60,181 bases of DNA, taken from the NCBI GenBank assembly GCA_041481445.1, contig JBGPBV010000025.1:1-60181 (forward strand), given 5' to 3'. The translations under genes were made by a program, and so were the position numbers. Shown here in pieces: positions 11,656 to 21,035 of this stretch. Position 1 is the stretch's first letter. Every line of letters starts with the position of its first letter. This DNA is from AA29 sp041481445 (GTDB lineage Bacteria; Acidobacteriota; Vicinamibacteria; Fen-336). The notes under the pieces are model-generated. The model ran no database searches. It was not told the DNA's origin and was given only the letters and a program-made list of their open reading frames with translations.

Positions 11656-12378
11656 TCAGTGCCCTGCCGGTGTCGCGGCCGTGCGGATGTCGCTCACCGC
11701 CGGATCGTGGAGCACGCCGGTGAGCACCGCCACCGGGAACGAGATGTTGCCGGCCACCACCACGACGGTGAGGACGATGGCCACCGCGTAGCGCAGGGTG
11801 TCGTAGCGCGGATGGCTCAGCCCGAGGGTCTGCATGAAGCTCCAGGCGCCGTGGTAGAGGTGGAGGCCGAGGGCGAGCATGGCCAGGATGTAGAAGGCGG
11901 AGACGAGCGGGTTCTGGAAGCCGGTCACGAAGTTGTGGAAGACCGCGCCGTGCACGAACCGCGGGTGCACCGCGCGCACGCCGAACGTCAGGTGGAGCAG
12001 GTGATAGACGACGAACAGGAGCAGGGTCACGCCGCTCCAGCGCATCGTGCGCGAGGCGTAGGTCGACTCCCGCCGCTGCACCTCACGGTAGCCCACCGGG
12101 CGGGCGGCGCGGTTGATCAGGGTCAGCAACGTGGCCGACCAGACGTGCAGAGAGGCGGCCAGGAGCAGCCCCCCGCGCGCGATCCAGAGCCCGCTGCCGT
12201 GCAGGAAGGAGCGGAGGAACACCGCGTACGCGTCCATGGCCTCCGGCCCCAGGTAGACCTGCAGGTTGCCGATCAGGTGGCCGATCACGAAGCCGAAGAG
12301 GATCAGGCCCGTCACGGCCATCACGATCTTGAGGCCGAGGGAGGACCGCAGGAACCCGTGCGCGTGCGCCGGTGTCAT
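11656..12378 (-). CDS. sdhC: Succinate dehydrogenase cytochrome b558 subunit
   Basis: 240 aa with five predicted membrane helices and conserved histidines inside them (FVIGHLIGN, LAASLHVWSA, LLFVVYHLLHL, LGLHLYHGAWS). These are the ligands of two b hemes in the one-gene anchors of the SdhC_b558 family. It anchors SdhAB and transfers electrons to quinone, probably menaquinone (inference). It is the first gene of the sdhCAB operon. Upstream (12379-12474) no clear promoter was identified. Confidence 0.92.
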   Translation of the reverse strand: MTPAHAHGFLRSSLGLKIVMAVTGLILFGFVIGHLIGNLQVYLGPEAMDAYAVFLRSFLHGSGLWIARGGLLLAASLHVWSATLLTLINRAARPVGYREVQRRESTYASRTMRWSGVTLLLFVVYHLLHLTFGVRAVHPRFVHGAVFHNFVTGFQNPLVSAFYILAMLALGLHLYHGAWSFMQTLGLSHPRYDTLRYAVAIVLTVVVVAGNISFPVAVLTGVLHDPAVSDIRTAATPAGH

Positions 12379-12474
12379 CGAGCCTTGTCGTCTCCTTCTG
12401 GTTGCCGGCCGGCGTCCCTCATTCTAGCGGGCGTCGGCGGCGGACGCGAACGGCGAGGCGCGGCGGCGGCGGCG

Positions 12475-13890
12475 TCAGGAGCCGCCGTCGGCGGCGGGGG
12501 CGAGGTCGCGGTCCGACGGGCGAGGCGCGGCGCGCAGGAGCTGGCGGAGGAGCACGCTCTGGAAGGTCGGCTCCTTGTAGATGCCGTGGTGGTCGGCGCT
12601 GCCGATGAACGTGCGCCCGACCTCGGCGTAGCCGGAGCCCGCCTCCGAGTCCTCGGCGCCTTTGAGGTGCGACCCCAGCACCGAGGCGCGGGTCACGCGG
12701 CCGTCGCCGGCCTCGAACATCGACTCCGCCTCCTTGCGGTTCAGGGGCTCGAACCGCGGGAAGCTCCCGCGCTTCTCCGGCACGATGCAACGGGCCAGGG
12801 TAGGCATGCAGTCGCCCCCCAGCGACGTCACCTTGACCGGGCAGGGCGTGGTCGGGGTCTGGGCGAGGGCGCGATGGAAGTCCCGGGCGCGCTGGAGCAC
12901 GGCGGCCAGGTACTCCGCGTAGGAGACGCGGTCGCGGTCGTGCTGGAGGCCGCTCAGGCGTCGGAGCGCGGTGGGGGAGAAGGCTCCCCAGCCGAACTGC
13001 TCCCAGGTCGAGACCTCGTGCAGGTCCGCGCCGATTTCCTGCCCGCCGGCGTCGAGCAGGGCGGGTGCGCCCTTCGGGGGCAGGAGCTGGTAGACGGAGG
13101 GCATGCGCGCGATCACGGAGGCGGCGAGGGTGGTGTAGGACAGGCCGACGCGGTTGCCGTAGAGCATCGCCTCCAGCGAATGGATGCTGCCCGCGTTGGG
13201 CACCGCCACCAGGGCCAGGCTGTTGATCCGCCGCGCCCCCGCCCAGGTCACGGGCATGCCCGGCTGGGGCTCCACCGTCCCGTAGCGCAGGTAGTACCGG
13301 GCGATCAGGCCGCCCATGCTGTGGCCGATGAGGTTGAAGCGCGTGCGGTGGTCGCCGCGGGCGTCGGCCAGCCTCTCCAGCGTCTCGTCCAGCCGGCGCA
13401 CCGACTCCACGAGGTCGCGCCGCCAGTCGAAGGCGAAGACGTGGTGCACGAGGCCCCGGCCGCCCGTCTTGCTCGCGGGCACGAAGCCCGCCGCCTCCAG
13501 CAGCTCGAGCAGGTCGTAGTACTCGGTGAACCCGAACATCCGGGGCAGCCGGTGCTTCGTCCCCAGCAGCGATCCCGGCCGCAGGTCGTCGCGGCTCTCG
13601 GTGAGGGGCAGCACGAAGGGCAGGCTGAGGTTGTACTGGCCGACGACGTTGCGCAGGTTGAGCCAGACGTGAGTCTCGTCCGGACGCAGCAGGCCGCTGC
13701 CCATGATGCCGGGGACGACCACGGCGGGGGGCACGTCGGCGTCGTCACGGAGCGCCCGCCGGATGAGGCGCGGGTCGATACGCCGCCGCGCGGCGAGGGC
13801 GTGGAGCAGCACCATCCCCGCCCCGCCCGTCAGCACGCCGGCCGCGAAGGTCAGCCTCCAGCGCGAGGCGGCCGGGCTCCTCACCCTCAT
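12475..13890 (-). CDS. Lecithin:cholesterol acyltransferase-like lipase / acyltransferase, membrane-anchored
   Basis: 471 aa from the ATG at 13890. An N-terminal hydrophobic segment (residues 12-33) acts as an anchor or signal. VVVPGIMGSGLLRP (near 58-70) is the oxyanion-loop region of LCAT/PDAT enzymes, and LIGHSMGGLIARYYL gives the nucleophile Ser191 of the alpha/beta hydrolase fold. VTSLGGDCMPT, AGDGRVT and the SADHHGIYKE end contribute the later Asp and His region. Expected role: hydrolysis or transacylation of phospholipid or glycerolipid acyl chains outside the cytoplasm. The metallophosphoesterase gene lies 23 nt upstream on the same strand. Confidence 0.78.
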   Translation of the reverse strand: MRVRSPAASRWRLTFAAGVLTGGAGMVLLHALAARRRIDPRLIRRALRDDADVPPAVVVPGIMGSGLLRPDETHVWLNLRNVVGQYNLSLPFVLPLTESRDDLRPGSLLGTKHRLPRMFGFTEYYDLLELLEAAGFVPASKTGGRGLVHHVFAFDWRRDLVESVRRLDETLERLADARGDHRTRFNLIGHSMGGLIARYYLRYGTVEPQPGMPVTWAGARRINSLALVAVPNAGSIHSLEAMLYGNRVGLSYTTLAASVIARMPSVYQLLPPKGAPALLDAGGQEIGADLHEVSTWEQFGWGAFSPTALRRLSGLQHDRDRVSYAEYLAAVLQRARDFHRALAQTPTTPCPVKVTSLGGDCMPTLARCIVPEKRGSFPRFEPLNRKEAESMFEAGDGRVTRASVLGSHLKGAEDSEAGSGYAEVGRTFIGSADHHGIYKEPTFQSVLLRQLLRAAPRPSDRDLAPAADGGS

Positions 13891-13913
13891 ACCGGAATGA
13901 TAGCCGCCGCCGG

Positions 13914-14708
13914 CTAGTTCGGGTCGTCCCGGCGGCGGGACGGCGCGGCCACCTCCGCGCTCTCGGGGAGGGGCGCCGGGACCTCCACGATGCGGATGGG
14001 CAGCGACTCCGACAGGGTCCGGCGCAGCAGGGGGAGGGCGACGTTGAAGACGGGGATGCCCCCGGAGGTCCGCCCCTCCAGGGCCCCGCGATGGGCATGG
14101 CCATGGAAGGCCACCGTCACGCGGTACCGGTTGAGCGGCTCCTCGAGCCGGCTCGAGCCCAGGAACGGGAAGATCTCGCGCGGCTCGCCCTCCACGGTGG
14201 CCTCGATCGGCGCGTAGTGCAGCAGCGCCACCTTCTGGGCCGTGCGCAGCCGGTCCAGCGCGCGCTCCAGCTTGAGCGCCTCGGCGACCGCCTCGTGCAC
14301 GAAGGCCTTGGTGGCCCCCTCGCCCCAGGGCTCGAGCGTCCGCCGCCCGAAGCCCCCGCCGAACCCCTTGACGCCCGCGAACCCCACGCCGTCGATCTCG
14401 ACGCTCTCGCCGTCGAGGACCCTCACCCCCGCCTCGACCATGATCCGCGTGACCTCCGCCTCGTGTCCGGATTCGCAGTCGTGGTTGCCGAGCACGGCCA
14501 GCATCGGGATCTTCACCCCCGAGAGCTCGCGCGCCAGGATGCGCGCCTCCTCGGGCAACCCGTAGTCGGTGAGGTCGCCGGCCAGGAGGAGCACGTCGGC
14601 CTGGGAGGCCGCCTCCACGAACAGCGGAGCCAGCGATCCCGAGGACGCGCGCTGGCAGTGGAGGTCCCCGACCGCGGCCATCCGGACCGTCTCGCGCGGA
14701 GCCTTCAC
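13914..14708 (-). CDS. Calcineurin-like metallophosphoesterase
   Basis: 264 aa, no signal peptide. All metal-binding blocks are present: GDLHCQ (residues 14-19), AGDLTDYG (near 43), LGNHDCE (near 72), LLHYAP and FHGHAHRG. It should be a cytosolic phosphomonoesterase or phosphodiesterase using two metal ions; the substrate cannot be assigned. It is 6 nt downstream of the small gene at 14715 and upstream of the LCAT-like lipase, so these three form one transcription unit. Confidence 0.85.
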   Translation of the reverse strand: MKAPRETVRMAAVGDLHCQRASSGSLAPLFVEAASQADVLLLAGDLTDYGLPEEARILARELSGVKIPMLAVLGNHDCESGHEAEVTRIMVEAGVRVLDGESVEIDGVGFAGVKGFGGGFGRRTLEPWGEGATKAFVHEAVAEALKLERALDRLRTAQKVALLHYAPIEATVEGEPREIFPFLGSSRLEEPLNRYRVTVAFHGHAHRGALEGRTSGGIPVFNVALPLLRRTLSESLPIRIVEVPAPLPESAEVAAPSRRRDDPN

Positions 14709-14714
14709 CGGCGG

Positions 14715-15023
14715 CTACCGCGCATCCTTCTCCGCGTCGATCGCGCGCGTCCAGAGCGCGATGTCCTCCGGCGTCATCTTGATCCCGGGCGAGAGGCGGG
14801 CGTCCTGGTAGCCCCAGGGCCCGACGTCCACCAGGTACTGGGCGCGGGAGATGAGCGTCCCCTGGCCGGTCCGCTCGTCGGGTGGGATGGCGGTGGCTTC
14901 CGCCTGCAAACGCTGCATCAGCTCCTCCTGTAATTCCGCCGGAACGTGGCGCCGCTCGCCCGGGTAGATGAACCCGAGCACGGTCTCCGGCACGCTGTGG
15001 GTGAACCACTCGTCGTCCACCAT
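14715..15023 (-). CDS. Small conserved-looking protein of unknown function
   Basis: 102 aa, acidic, no membrane segment or signal. The compact sequence is rich in aromatic and charged residues (VDDEWFTHSVPETVLGFIYPGERR near the start; YLVDVGPWGYQDARLSPGIKMTPEDIALW in the second half). That pattern and its spacing, 6 nt ahead of the phosphoesterase, support a real gene. No family recognised. It may start the unit 15023-12475. Confidence 0.6.
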   Translation of the reverse strand: MVDDEWFTHSVPETVLGFIYPGERRHVPAELQEELMQRLQAEATAIPPDERTGQGTLISRAQYLVDVGPWGYQDARLSPGIKMTPEDIALWTRAIDAEKDAR

Positions 15024-15135
15024 CGCATCACGAAATCATCTTAGCCGACCGCTCCTCGGGGTGGCGGGCGGCTTCGCACAATCGAATGAGATCGGTCGTG
15101 AGCACCGCCATCGCCCCCGTCTCCGACCTGCCCTT

Positions 15136-16986
15136 CTAGTGCCGCCCGCGCTCGCCCAGCGCGCGGTCCAGGTTGGTGGCGGCGCTGATCAGGGCCAGGT
15201 GGGTGAAGGCCTGCGGGAAGTTCCCGAGGTGCTCGCCGGTCGGGCCCGTCTCCTCGGAGTAGAGGCCGAGGTGGTTGGCGTAGCCCAGCATCTGCTCGAA
15301 GACCAGGCGCGCATCGCGCAGCCGCCGCGGGCTGGTGCGGCCGGCCGCGCGGACCAGCGCCTCCACCAGCCAGAACGTGCAGATGTTGAACGTGCCCTCG
15401 TCCTCCTGGATGCCGTCCTCGGTGCGCGCGACGTCGTAGCGGTAGACCAGGCTGTTGGAGACGAGGCCGCCCTGGGAGGCGGAGCGGTTGATGGCGTCGA
15501 TGGTGGAGAGCATGCGGGGGTCGGTGGGGGAGACGAAGAAGACGAGCGGCATCATCAAGGCCGAGGCGTCGAGGCTCTCGCTTCCGTAGGACTGCACGAA
15601 GGCCTGGCGCGCCTCGCTCCAGCCCTTGGCCATGATGTCCTCGTAGATGCGGTCGCGGACCTCCATCCAACGCGGCCAGTCGGAGGGGAAGGAGCGCTTG
15701 GAGGCCAGGCGCAGGGCGCGGTCCACCGCCACCCAGCACATCAGCTTCGAGTAGACGAACTGGCGGCGGCCCCCGCGCACCTCCCAGATGCCTTCGTCCG
15801 TCTCCTCCCAGTGGTCGGCGACCCAGTTGGTCAGGCGCCGGAGATGCTGCCAGAGGTCGCTCGAGATGGGGCTGCCGTACTTGTTGTAGAGGTACACCGA
15901 GTCCATCAGCTCGCCGTAGATGTCGAGCTGGAGCTGGGTGGAGGCGCCGTTGCCGATGCGGACGGGGCGCGCGCCCTTGTAGCCCTCCAGGTGGTCGAGG
16001 ACCTCCTCCGATTCCATGGGTCGCCCGTCGACCGTGTACATGATCTTCAGGGTGCCGTCCGGCGGCATCTCGTGACAGCGCGCGTCGAGCCATCTCATGA
16101 AGTGGCCGGCCTCCTCCAGGAAGCCGATCCGCATGAGCGCGTACATGGTGAAGGCGGCATCGCGGATCCACATGTAGCGGTAGTCCCAGTTGCGCCGCCC
16201 GCCGGGATCCTCGGGCAGGCTGCAGGTCGCCGCCGCCACCATCGCCCCCGTGGGCTCGTAGGTGAGGAGCTTGAGGGCCAGGGCCGAGCGCTGGACCATC
16301 TCCCGCCAGCGGCCGGTGTAGGTGCAGGCGGAGAGCCACCGGCGCCAGAACTCCACCGTCGACTCGAACAGCGCGGCCGCCTCCGCCTCCGGAACCGCCG
16401 CCCGGTCCTCTCCGCGCGGCGGGCGCAGGACGAAGCTGACGGACTGGCCCTCCTCGAGCGTGAAGTCGCTGACCGCCGCGCCCTGCTCCAGGCGCACCGG
16501 CGCCTCCGTGGCCAGCTCGAGGGTGAGCGCCTCGCACACGAAGCGCGCGCCGGCCTTCACGCGCTCCACCCGGTGGGCCGCCCGCGCGTAGTCGAAGGCC
16601 GGACGGCACTCCGCCCGGAACTTCATCGTCCCGCGCGAGACGCTCACGCGACGCACGAGCCACTGGAAGCCGGGCTCGTCCTTGCCCGCGACCACCGGCA
16701 TGAAGTCGGTGATCTCCCCGACACCCCCCTCGGACAGGAAGCGCGTGACCAGCACGTTCGTGTCCGGCCAGTAGAACTGCTTCTTGGCCACGTGCTCGGT
16801 GGCGGGCGCGATCGTGAAGCGGCCGCCCTTGGCGTCGTCCAGGATCGCCCCGAACACGCTGGGCGAGTCGAAGGACGGGAAGCAGTACCAGTCGATGGAG
16901 CCGTTCATGGCCACGAGGGCGGCCGTCCGCATGTTGCCGATGACCCCGTGGTTCTCGACGGGCTGGTAGGCCATCACTTCGATCAT
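15136..16986 (-). CDS. Glycoside hydrolase family 15 protein (glucoamylase / trehalase-like)
   Basis: 616 aa, cytoplasmic-type, no signal peptide. The N-terminal beta domain (YQPVENHGVIGNMRTAALVAMNGSIDWYCFPSFDSPSVFG) and the (alpha/alpha)6 catalytic domain with RNWDYRYMWIRDAAFT and EDEGTFNICTFWLVEA are diagnostic of GH15. The acidic residues in the second and third motifs should supply the general acid and base. Family members release glucose from maltodextrins, or split trehalose in the mycobacterial/acidobacterial branch; the domain start used here is shared by both. It diverges from the membrane-protein gene at 17035. Confidence 0.88.
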   Translation of the reverse strand: MIEVMAYQPVENHGVIGNMRTAALVAMNGSIDWYCFPSFDSPSVFGAILDDAKGGRFTIAPATEHVAKKQFYWPDTNVLVTRFLSEGGVGEITDFMPVVAGKDEPGFQWLVRRVSVSRGTMKFRAECRPAFDYARAAHRVERVKAGARFVCEALTLELATEAPVRLEQGAAVSDFTLEEGQSVSFVLRPPRGEDRAAVPEAEAAALFESTVEFWRRWLSACTYTGRWREMVQRSALALKLLTYEPTGAMVAAATCSLPEDPGGRRNWDYRYMWIRDAAFTMYALMRIGFLEEAGHFMRWLDARCHEMPPDGTLKIMYTVDGRPMESEEVLDHLEGYKGARPVRIGNGASTQLQLDIYGELMDSVYLYNKYGSPISSDLWQHLRRLTNWVADHWEETDEGIWEVRGGRRQFVYSKLMCWVAVDRALRLASKRSFPSDWPRWMEVRDRIYEDIMAKGWSEARQAFVQSYGSESLDASALMMPLVFFVSPTDPRMLSTIDAINRSASQGGLVSNSLVYRYDVARTEDGIQEDEGTFNICTFWLVEALVRAAGRTSPRRLRDARLVFEQMLGYANHLGLYSEETGPTGEHLGNFPQAFTHLALISAATNLDRALGERGRH

Positions 16987-17034
16987 AAGGGTCTCGTTGA
17001 CTTCGCGGGAGGGCAGCCGCTACCGTAGCCGGCC

Positions 17035-18678
17035 GTGCTGAGGCACTACCTTTCCGCGGAGGCCTTGTCGCTCAGCGCCTTCCGCCTCGTCCTGGCCGGC
17101 GTCGTCCTCGGCCTCTTCGCCCTGCTGGCCCGGCGGCCCCGCGCCCGCCTGGCCCTCGGCGTCGTGCTGGCGATGCACGTCGCGGCCTGGCTCGCCTACC
17201 GCGCGCCCCTGCAGCGGCCGTACGGGCTGGGCGAGGGCAGCGATCGGACGTTCAACGTCGGCATGGCGGCGGCGGTGGCGACCGGGCACTCGCCGTTCGA
17301 GCACACGCAGGTCGGGCACGGGGCGCCGGAGCCGCTCTGGAACCTGGTCGTGGCCGCCCTGGCGGGGATGGACCCCACGCGGGTGACCGCGGTGTGGGAC
17401 GTCCTCACGCCCATGGCCATCCTCGCCGTCGGGCTCGCCACCTTCGCCTGGATCCGCGGGCGCGACGGGTCTCCGGACGATGCGTGGGCCGGCGTGGTCG
17501 TGACGTTCGCGGTGCTGGGCCTCTCGTCGCTGGCCATGAACCCGCGGCCGCCCGTCCCGCCGTTCTGGGTCGCGAACTTCATGTACAAGCCGAACCACGG
17601 ACTCGCCTACGCGCTGATCGCAGCCGCGTCCTCGTTCTCCGCCCGCCGTGACCGGGGGTGGCCGCTGGCCGCGGTCCTGTCCGCCCTGGCCTGGGTGTTC
17701 CTGCTCGGCTGGGCCTACGTGCTCGTGGGGCTCGTGGCCGCGATGGCGCTGCGGCCGCCGGGGGAGCGCCGGTGGCGGCCGCTCGTCCTCGCCATCGCGA
17801 TCTCGTGCCTGGCCGCCGCGCCCTACGTCGCCCATCTCGCGCGGGACTATGCGCCGACGCAGGGCTCGGCCACCGCGCGCCACATGTGGACCGACCCGAA
17901 CGCGCTCCTGCTCGCCGTCCCCAACTGGTCGACCATCGACCTCGGGGCGCTGCTGACGCTGGGCCTGGCCGGCCTCTGGCTCGCACGCCGGCGGACCACG
18001 CCCCTGGACGCGACCGTGCTCGGGCTGGGGCTGGCGGGCTGGGGGATGTGGCTCGTCTCGCTGCCGCTGGCGCTCGCCGGCATCTCGCCGGAGCCGGACG
18101 AGCTGCACTACTTCCTGCGCTACGTCCTCGGCCTCGCCGCCGGGATCGCCCTGGCCGCGCTCGCCCGCGCTCTCTCGCGGTCCGGCTTTCTCGAGAAAGG
18201 ACGCGCGCACCTCCTGGTCATGGCCGCCTGCCTGCCCCTGGCCTTCCCCGTCTACCACGACCCGCCGACCATGGACCGCTACTACCCCGAGAGCGGCCGG
18301 CCCATCCCGCCCAAGCTGCTCGCCTACACGGAGTGGATCCGCGCGAACACACCCAAGGACGCGGTCTTCGCCGCCGGCCGCTCCGCCGCGATGTGGATCC
18401 CCGCGCTCACGGGGCGTCGCGTCCTCCTGGCCGAGGCGGGCAAGCTGCTGCCCGCCGACCTCGACGCGCGCAAGGAAGTCGAGCGGACGCTGCTCTTGTC
18501 GAGCGATCCCGAGCGCGCCCGCGCCGCCGCCCTTCGCTACGGCGTCACCCACCTCGCCATCGACGAGGAGCTCGTGCACGAGTACGGCGCGGACAGCTTC
18601 GCCGCCCTTGCCGCCGCTCCCTGGGACCGCACGGTCTTCGCCAACACCGCCGCCCGGATCGTCGAGCTGCGGTGGTGA
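17035..18678 (+). CDS. Polytopic membrane protein, possible GT-C glycosyltransferase
   Basis: 547 aa from GTG. About ten membrane helices are followed by a soluble C-terminal region (residues ~420-547) that includes PKDAVFAAGRSAAMWIPALTGRRVLLAE. That segment resembles the periplasmic tail of bacterial membrane mannosyl/arabinosyl-type transferases, where a conserved look-up of residence and aperture residues precedes the end. The GEGSDRTFNVGMAAAVATGHSPF loop after TM2 fits the first extracytoplasmic loop of GT-C enzymes. Specific activity unknown. The stop overlaps the start of the next membrane glycosyltransferase-like gene, so the pair is co-translated and may build one envelope glycan. Confidence 0.6.
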   Translation: MLRHYLSAEALSLSAFRLVLAGVVLGLFALLARRPRARLALGVVLAMHVAAWLAYRAPLQRPYGLGEGSDRTFNVGMAAAVATGHSPFEHTQVGHGAPEPLWNLVVAALAGMDPTRVTAVWDVLTPMAILAVGLATFAWIRGRDGSPDDAWAGVVVTFAVLGLSSLAMNPRPPVPPFWVANFMYKPNHGLAYALIAAASSFSARRDRGWPLAAVLSALAWVFLLGWAYVLVGLVAAMALRPPGERRWRPLVLAIAISCLAAAPYVAHLARDYAPTQGSATARHMWTDPNALLLAVPNWSTIDLGALLTLGLAGLWLARRRTTPLDATVLGLGLAGWGMWLVSLPLALAGISPEPDELHYFLRYVLGLAAGIALAALARALSRSGFLEKGRAHLLVMAACLPLAFPVYHDPPTMDRYYPESGRPIPPKLLAYTEWIRANTPKDAVFAAGRSAAMWIPALTGRRVLLAEAGKLLPADLDARKEVERTLLLSSDPERARAAALRYGVTHLAIDEELVHEYGADSFAALAAAPWDRTVFANTAARIVELRW

Positions 18679-19958
18679 CCACGCGCCGGCTGGCCCTGTT
18701 CCTGGTCGCGAGCTTCGTTCTCGTCCAGGCGGCCGTGCTCGGCCTCTTCCGGGCGCCCATCGAGGACACCGGGCTCCATCCGATCGCCTGGTTCTTCGAG
18801 GGGAGGCAGGGGCACGACTCCTGGGACCCCATGGCCCAGGCCTACCTGCACGCCACCACCGAGCACCGCGTCGAGCGGCCGTTCTACTGGCGGACGGCCT
18901 TCTCCCGGCAGGTGATCCGCAAGGGCTTCCAGTACCCGCCGACCGCGCTCCTCGTCGTGTCGCTGCTCGATCGCGTGGTGGGCGAGCGCTGGCCGGACGC
19001 GCTGCGCTGGATCACGTGGGTCATGGTGCCGGTCACCGCCGTCTTCGTCTGGCTCCTGTACGAGGCGTTGCCTGGCCGTGCCGGACCTTCCCCTGGCGAT
19101 GCGGGGCTCCTGTCCGCCATCGTCGCCGTCTTCGCGACCCTCGCCTTCTATCCCGTGATGCGTGCCTACGCGAACGGGCAGATGCAGACCTGGCTCAACG
19201 CCGCCTTCGCCGTCGCCGCCTGGTGCTGGGCCACGGGGCGGCGCGGGACAGCGGGGGCGCTCCTCGCCCTCTGCTGCGCGGTCAAGCCCCAGCTCGGCGT
19301 CTTCGTCCTCTGGGGTCTCGTCCGGCGCGAGTGGCGCTTCGTGGAGACCTTCGGCGTCGTGGCCCTCGTGCTGCTCGGCATTTCCGTCTCCCTCTACGGC
19401 TGGGGCGCGCACGTCGAGTACCTCGGGATGCTGCGCTTCCTGGGCGAGCGCGGCGAGGCCTTCTTCCCCAATCACTCCGTCAACGGCCTCCTCAACCGCT
19501 GGCTCTTCAACGGCGACATCCTGTTCTGGAAGCAGCCGTGGGTGGATCACTTCCCGCCCTTCGACCTCCGGGTCTTCGTGCCCACCGTCGTGAGCTCGCT
19601 CGTGCTGCTCGCGATCGGGATCGTCCCCCCGCGCGATCCGGCGCGGCGGGCGAGCCTCGTCGACTTCTGCCTGATGGCGCTCGTGGCCACGATGGCCTCG
19701 CCCATCGCCTGGGAGCACCACTACGGCGTGGCCCTGCCCATCTTCGTGGTGGCCTGGCTCCTCGTCGCCGCCGACGCACCGCGCCCGGCCGTGCGCCTGG
19801 CCCTCGCGGTGTCCTACGTCCTGATGGCGAACTGCTTCTGGGTCACGAAGGCGCTGGCCGCCTCCCGCCTGAACGTGCTGGAGTCGTACCTGTTCTTCGG
19901 GGCGATCGTGCTGCTGGTCGTGCTCGTCCGGTGCCGCGCGGGCGACCAGGTGTCTTGA
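18675..19958 (+). CDS. Glycosyltransferase family 87-like (DUF2029) membrane protein
   Basis: About 427 aa from GTG 18675 (a tandem GTG at 18672 is equally possible); it overlaps the preceding stop. Around nine membrane helices. The stretch FQYPPTALLVVSLLD, the NGQMQTWLNAAFAVA helix and AVKPQLGVFVLWGLVRRE are typical of the GT87/DUF2029 polyprenyl-phosphate-mannose-dependent transferases (NGQ and KPQ motifs). It likely transfers a sugar from a lipid donor on the outer side of the inner membrane. Partner of the gene upstream. Confidence 0.75.
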   Translation: MTTRRLALFLVASFVLVQAAVLGLFRAPIEDTGLHPIAWFFEGRQGHDSWDPMAQAYLHATTEHRVERPFYWRTAFSRQVIRKGFQYPPTALLVVSLLDRVVGERWPDALRWITWVMVPVTAVFVWLLYEALPGRAGPSPGDAGLLSAIVAVFATLAFYPVMRAYANGQMQTWLNAAFAVAAWCWATGRRGTAGALLALCCAVKPQLGVFVLWGLVRREWRFVETFGVVALVLLGISVSLYGWGAHVEYLGMLRFLGERGEAFFPNHSVNGLLNRWLFNGDILFWKQPWVDHFPPFDLRVFVPTVVSSLVLLAIGIVPPRDPARRASLVDFCLMALVATMASPIAWEHHYGVALPIFVVAWLLVAADAPRPAVRLALAVSYVLMANCFWVTKALAASRLNVLESYLFFGAIVLLVVLVRCRAGDQVS

Positions 19959-19972
19959 TTGGAAGTGGGCCG

Positions 19973-21035
19973 TCACGTCACGGTCGCCGAACTGGTTCCG
20001 GAACGAGTTGGGCGTCCGGTCCGCCGCACCCCCGGCCCGTAGAAGACGTCCACCTCGTGGCCGTTGTGGGCGCGACAGCGGAGCTGGATGTTGTCGACGG
20101 TCGGCGGGCCGCCCACCCCACGAGGGACCACGTGGTGGAACTCGACGAAGCGGCGCGCCTCACACCGCCGCCCGCTCGATCGGTCGGCGAAGACGCACTG
20201 TCCGCCGTCCCGGGCCCACACCACTCGCCTGACGGCGGCCGGTACGTTCGGGGAGCTGTTCCTCTGGCCGCGACTCGATTGCGGCCGCGTCGTCGTCCCG
20301 CACTTCCGCCGCGCGAGGTCGGCGACGAGCAGCGTGAGCGCGCGGTCGAAGACCTGGGCGATGTCGCCGGTCGGGACCGCGTGCCCGAGCAGGTCCTGGG
20401 CCACCCGGAGCTTCTCGCGCATCTCGGCGGTCGCGGTGAAGCGGATCTCGTAGCGCTCGGGGGCGAGCGGCCGGACGGCCGCGCGTGGGCTGCTCGGCGA
20501 CGATGGGTTCGCCGGCAGGCGCGTCGATGGTCATGGGCGCCGCATCCTCGGTACGTCCGCTGACCGCCGGCACCGCTGGGATTGGCATTCGGGCTGTCGG
20601 AAGTTTCCGGACTGAAGGCAGTGCGTCGGGGCGTGGAGAATGCCGCGCCAACAGCGCCTCGACCTCCTGCTTGCCTTTGCCGGCCGCCGCACTCAGCAAC
20701 TCCTCGTGGTTCTCCACGGTCAGATGACGCGCGAGCATGCGTGCCGTGGTGAGGCTCAGCGCCCCCGAGAGGATCATGTCGACGATGGCGGGGTAGCGCC
20801 GGGCCGCACGCGCCGCCTCGATCCGGTTGTACGCCGCGTCCTCGGACAGTCGCAGGACCGCCCGGCAGTACTGGAAGAGCGAGGGGAACCCGGCGCCCTC
20901 GTAGAGCCGCCGCGCGTCGAACTCCGCCAGGTGGACGATGACGGCGACGCTGGCCTCGCGCTCGCCGGTGGCGAGGCGCGTCAGCTCCGCGGTGAGCTGG
21001 GCGTCGGTGAGCTGGGAAGCGAGTGTGATCTTCAT
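19973..21035 (-). pseudogene. DUF222-HNH endonuclease (13E12-like family), frameshifted
   Basis: The ATG at 21035 opens a DUF222-like helical domain (ELTRLATGEREASVAVIVHL...LYEGAGFPSLFQYC...AYNRIEAARAARRYP). After the linker the reading frame is lost: in the starting frame translation becomes Arg-rich and stops at 20160. The continuation lies in another frame (RPLAPERYEIRF near 20450, then an HNH domain with FVEFHHVVPRGVGG, NIQLRCRAHN), ending at TGA 19973. Comparison with the intact paralogue at 59129 places the one-base shift between about 20480 and 20533. The final codons (TRSGTSS) are written by palindrome copy E. The family is a multicopy nuclease-like group of unclear function. Decay or a sequencing error are both possible. 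Confidence 0.8.
19990..20009. repeat. Dispersed palindromic repeat, copy E (inside the HNH 3' end)
   Basis: AACTGGTTCCGGAACGAGTT, a 20-bp palindrome with one mismatched pair. It overlaps the last codons of the HNH reading frame and lies in the convergent junction with the gene ending at 19958. With copy C at 21187 it brackets the nuclease gene; the outer edges are about 1.2 kb apart. Confidence 0.75.

Noticed and set aside
12475..15009. Single 844-residue protein spanning lipase and phosphoesterase regions
   Set aside because: The upstream part is the out-of-frame shadow of the genes at 13914 and 14715; a good start with anchor helix exists at 13890.
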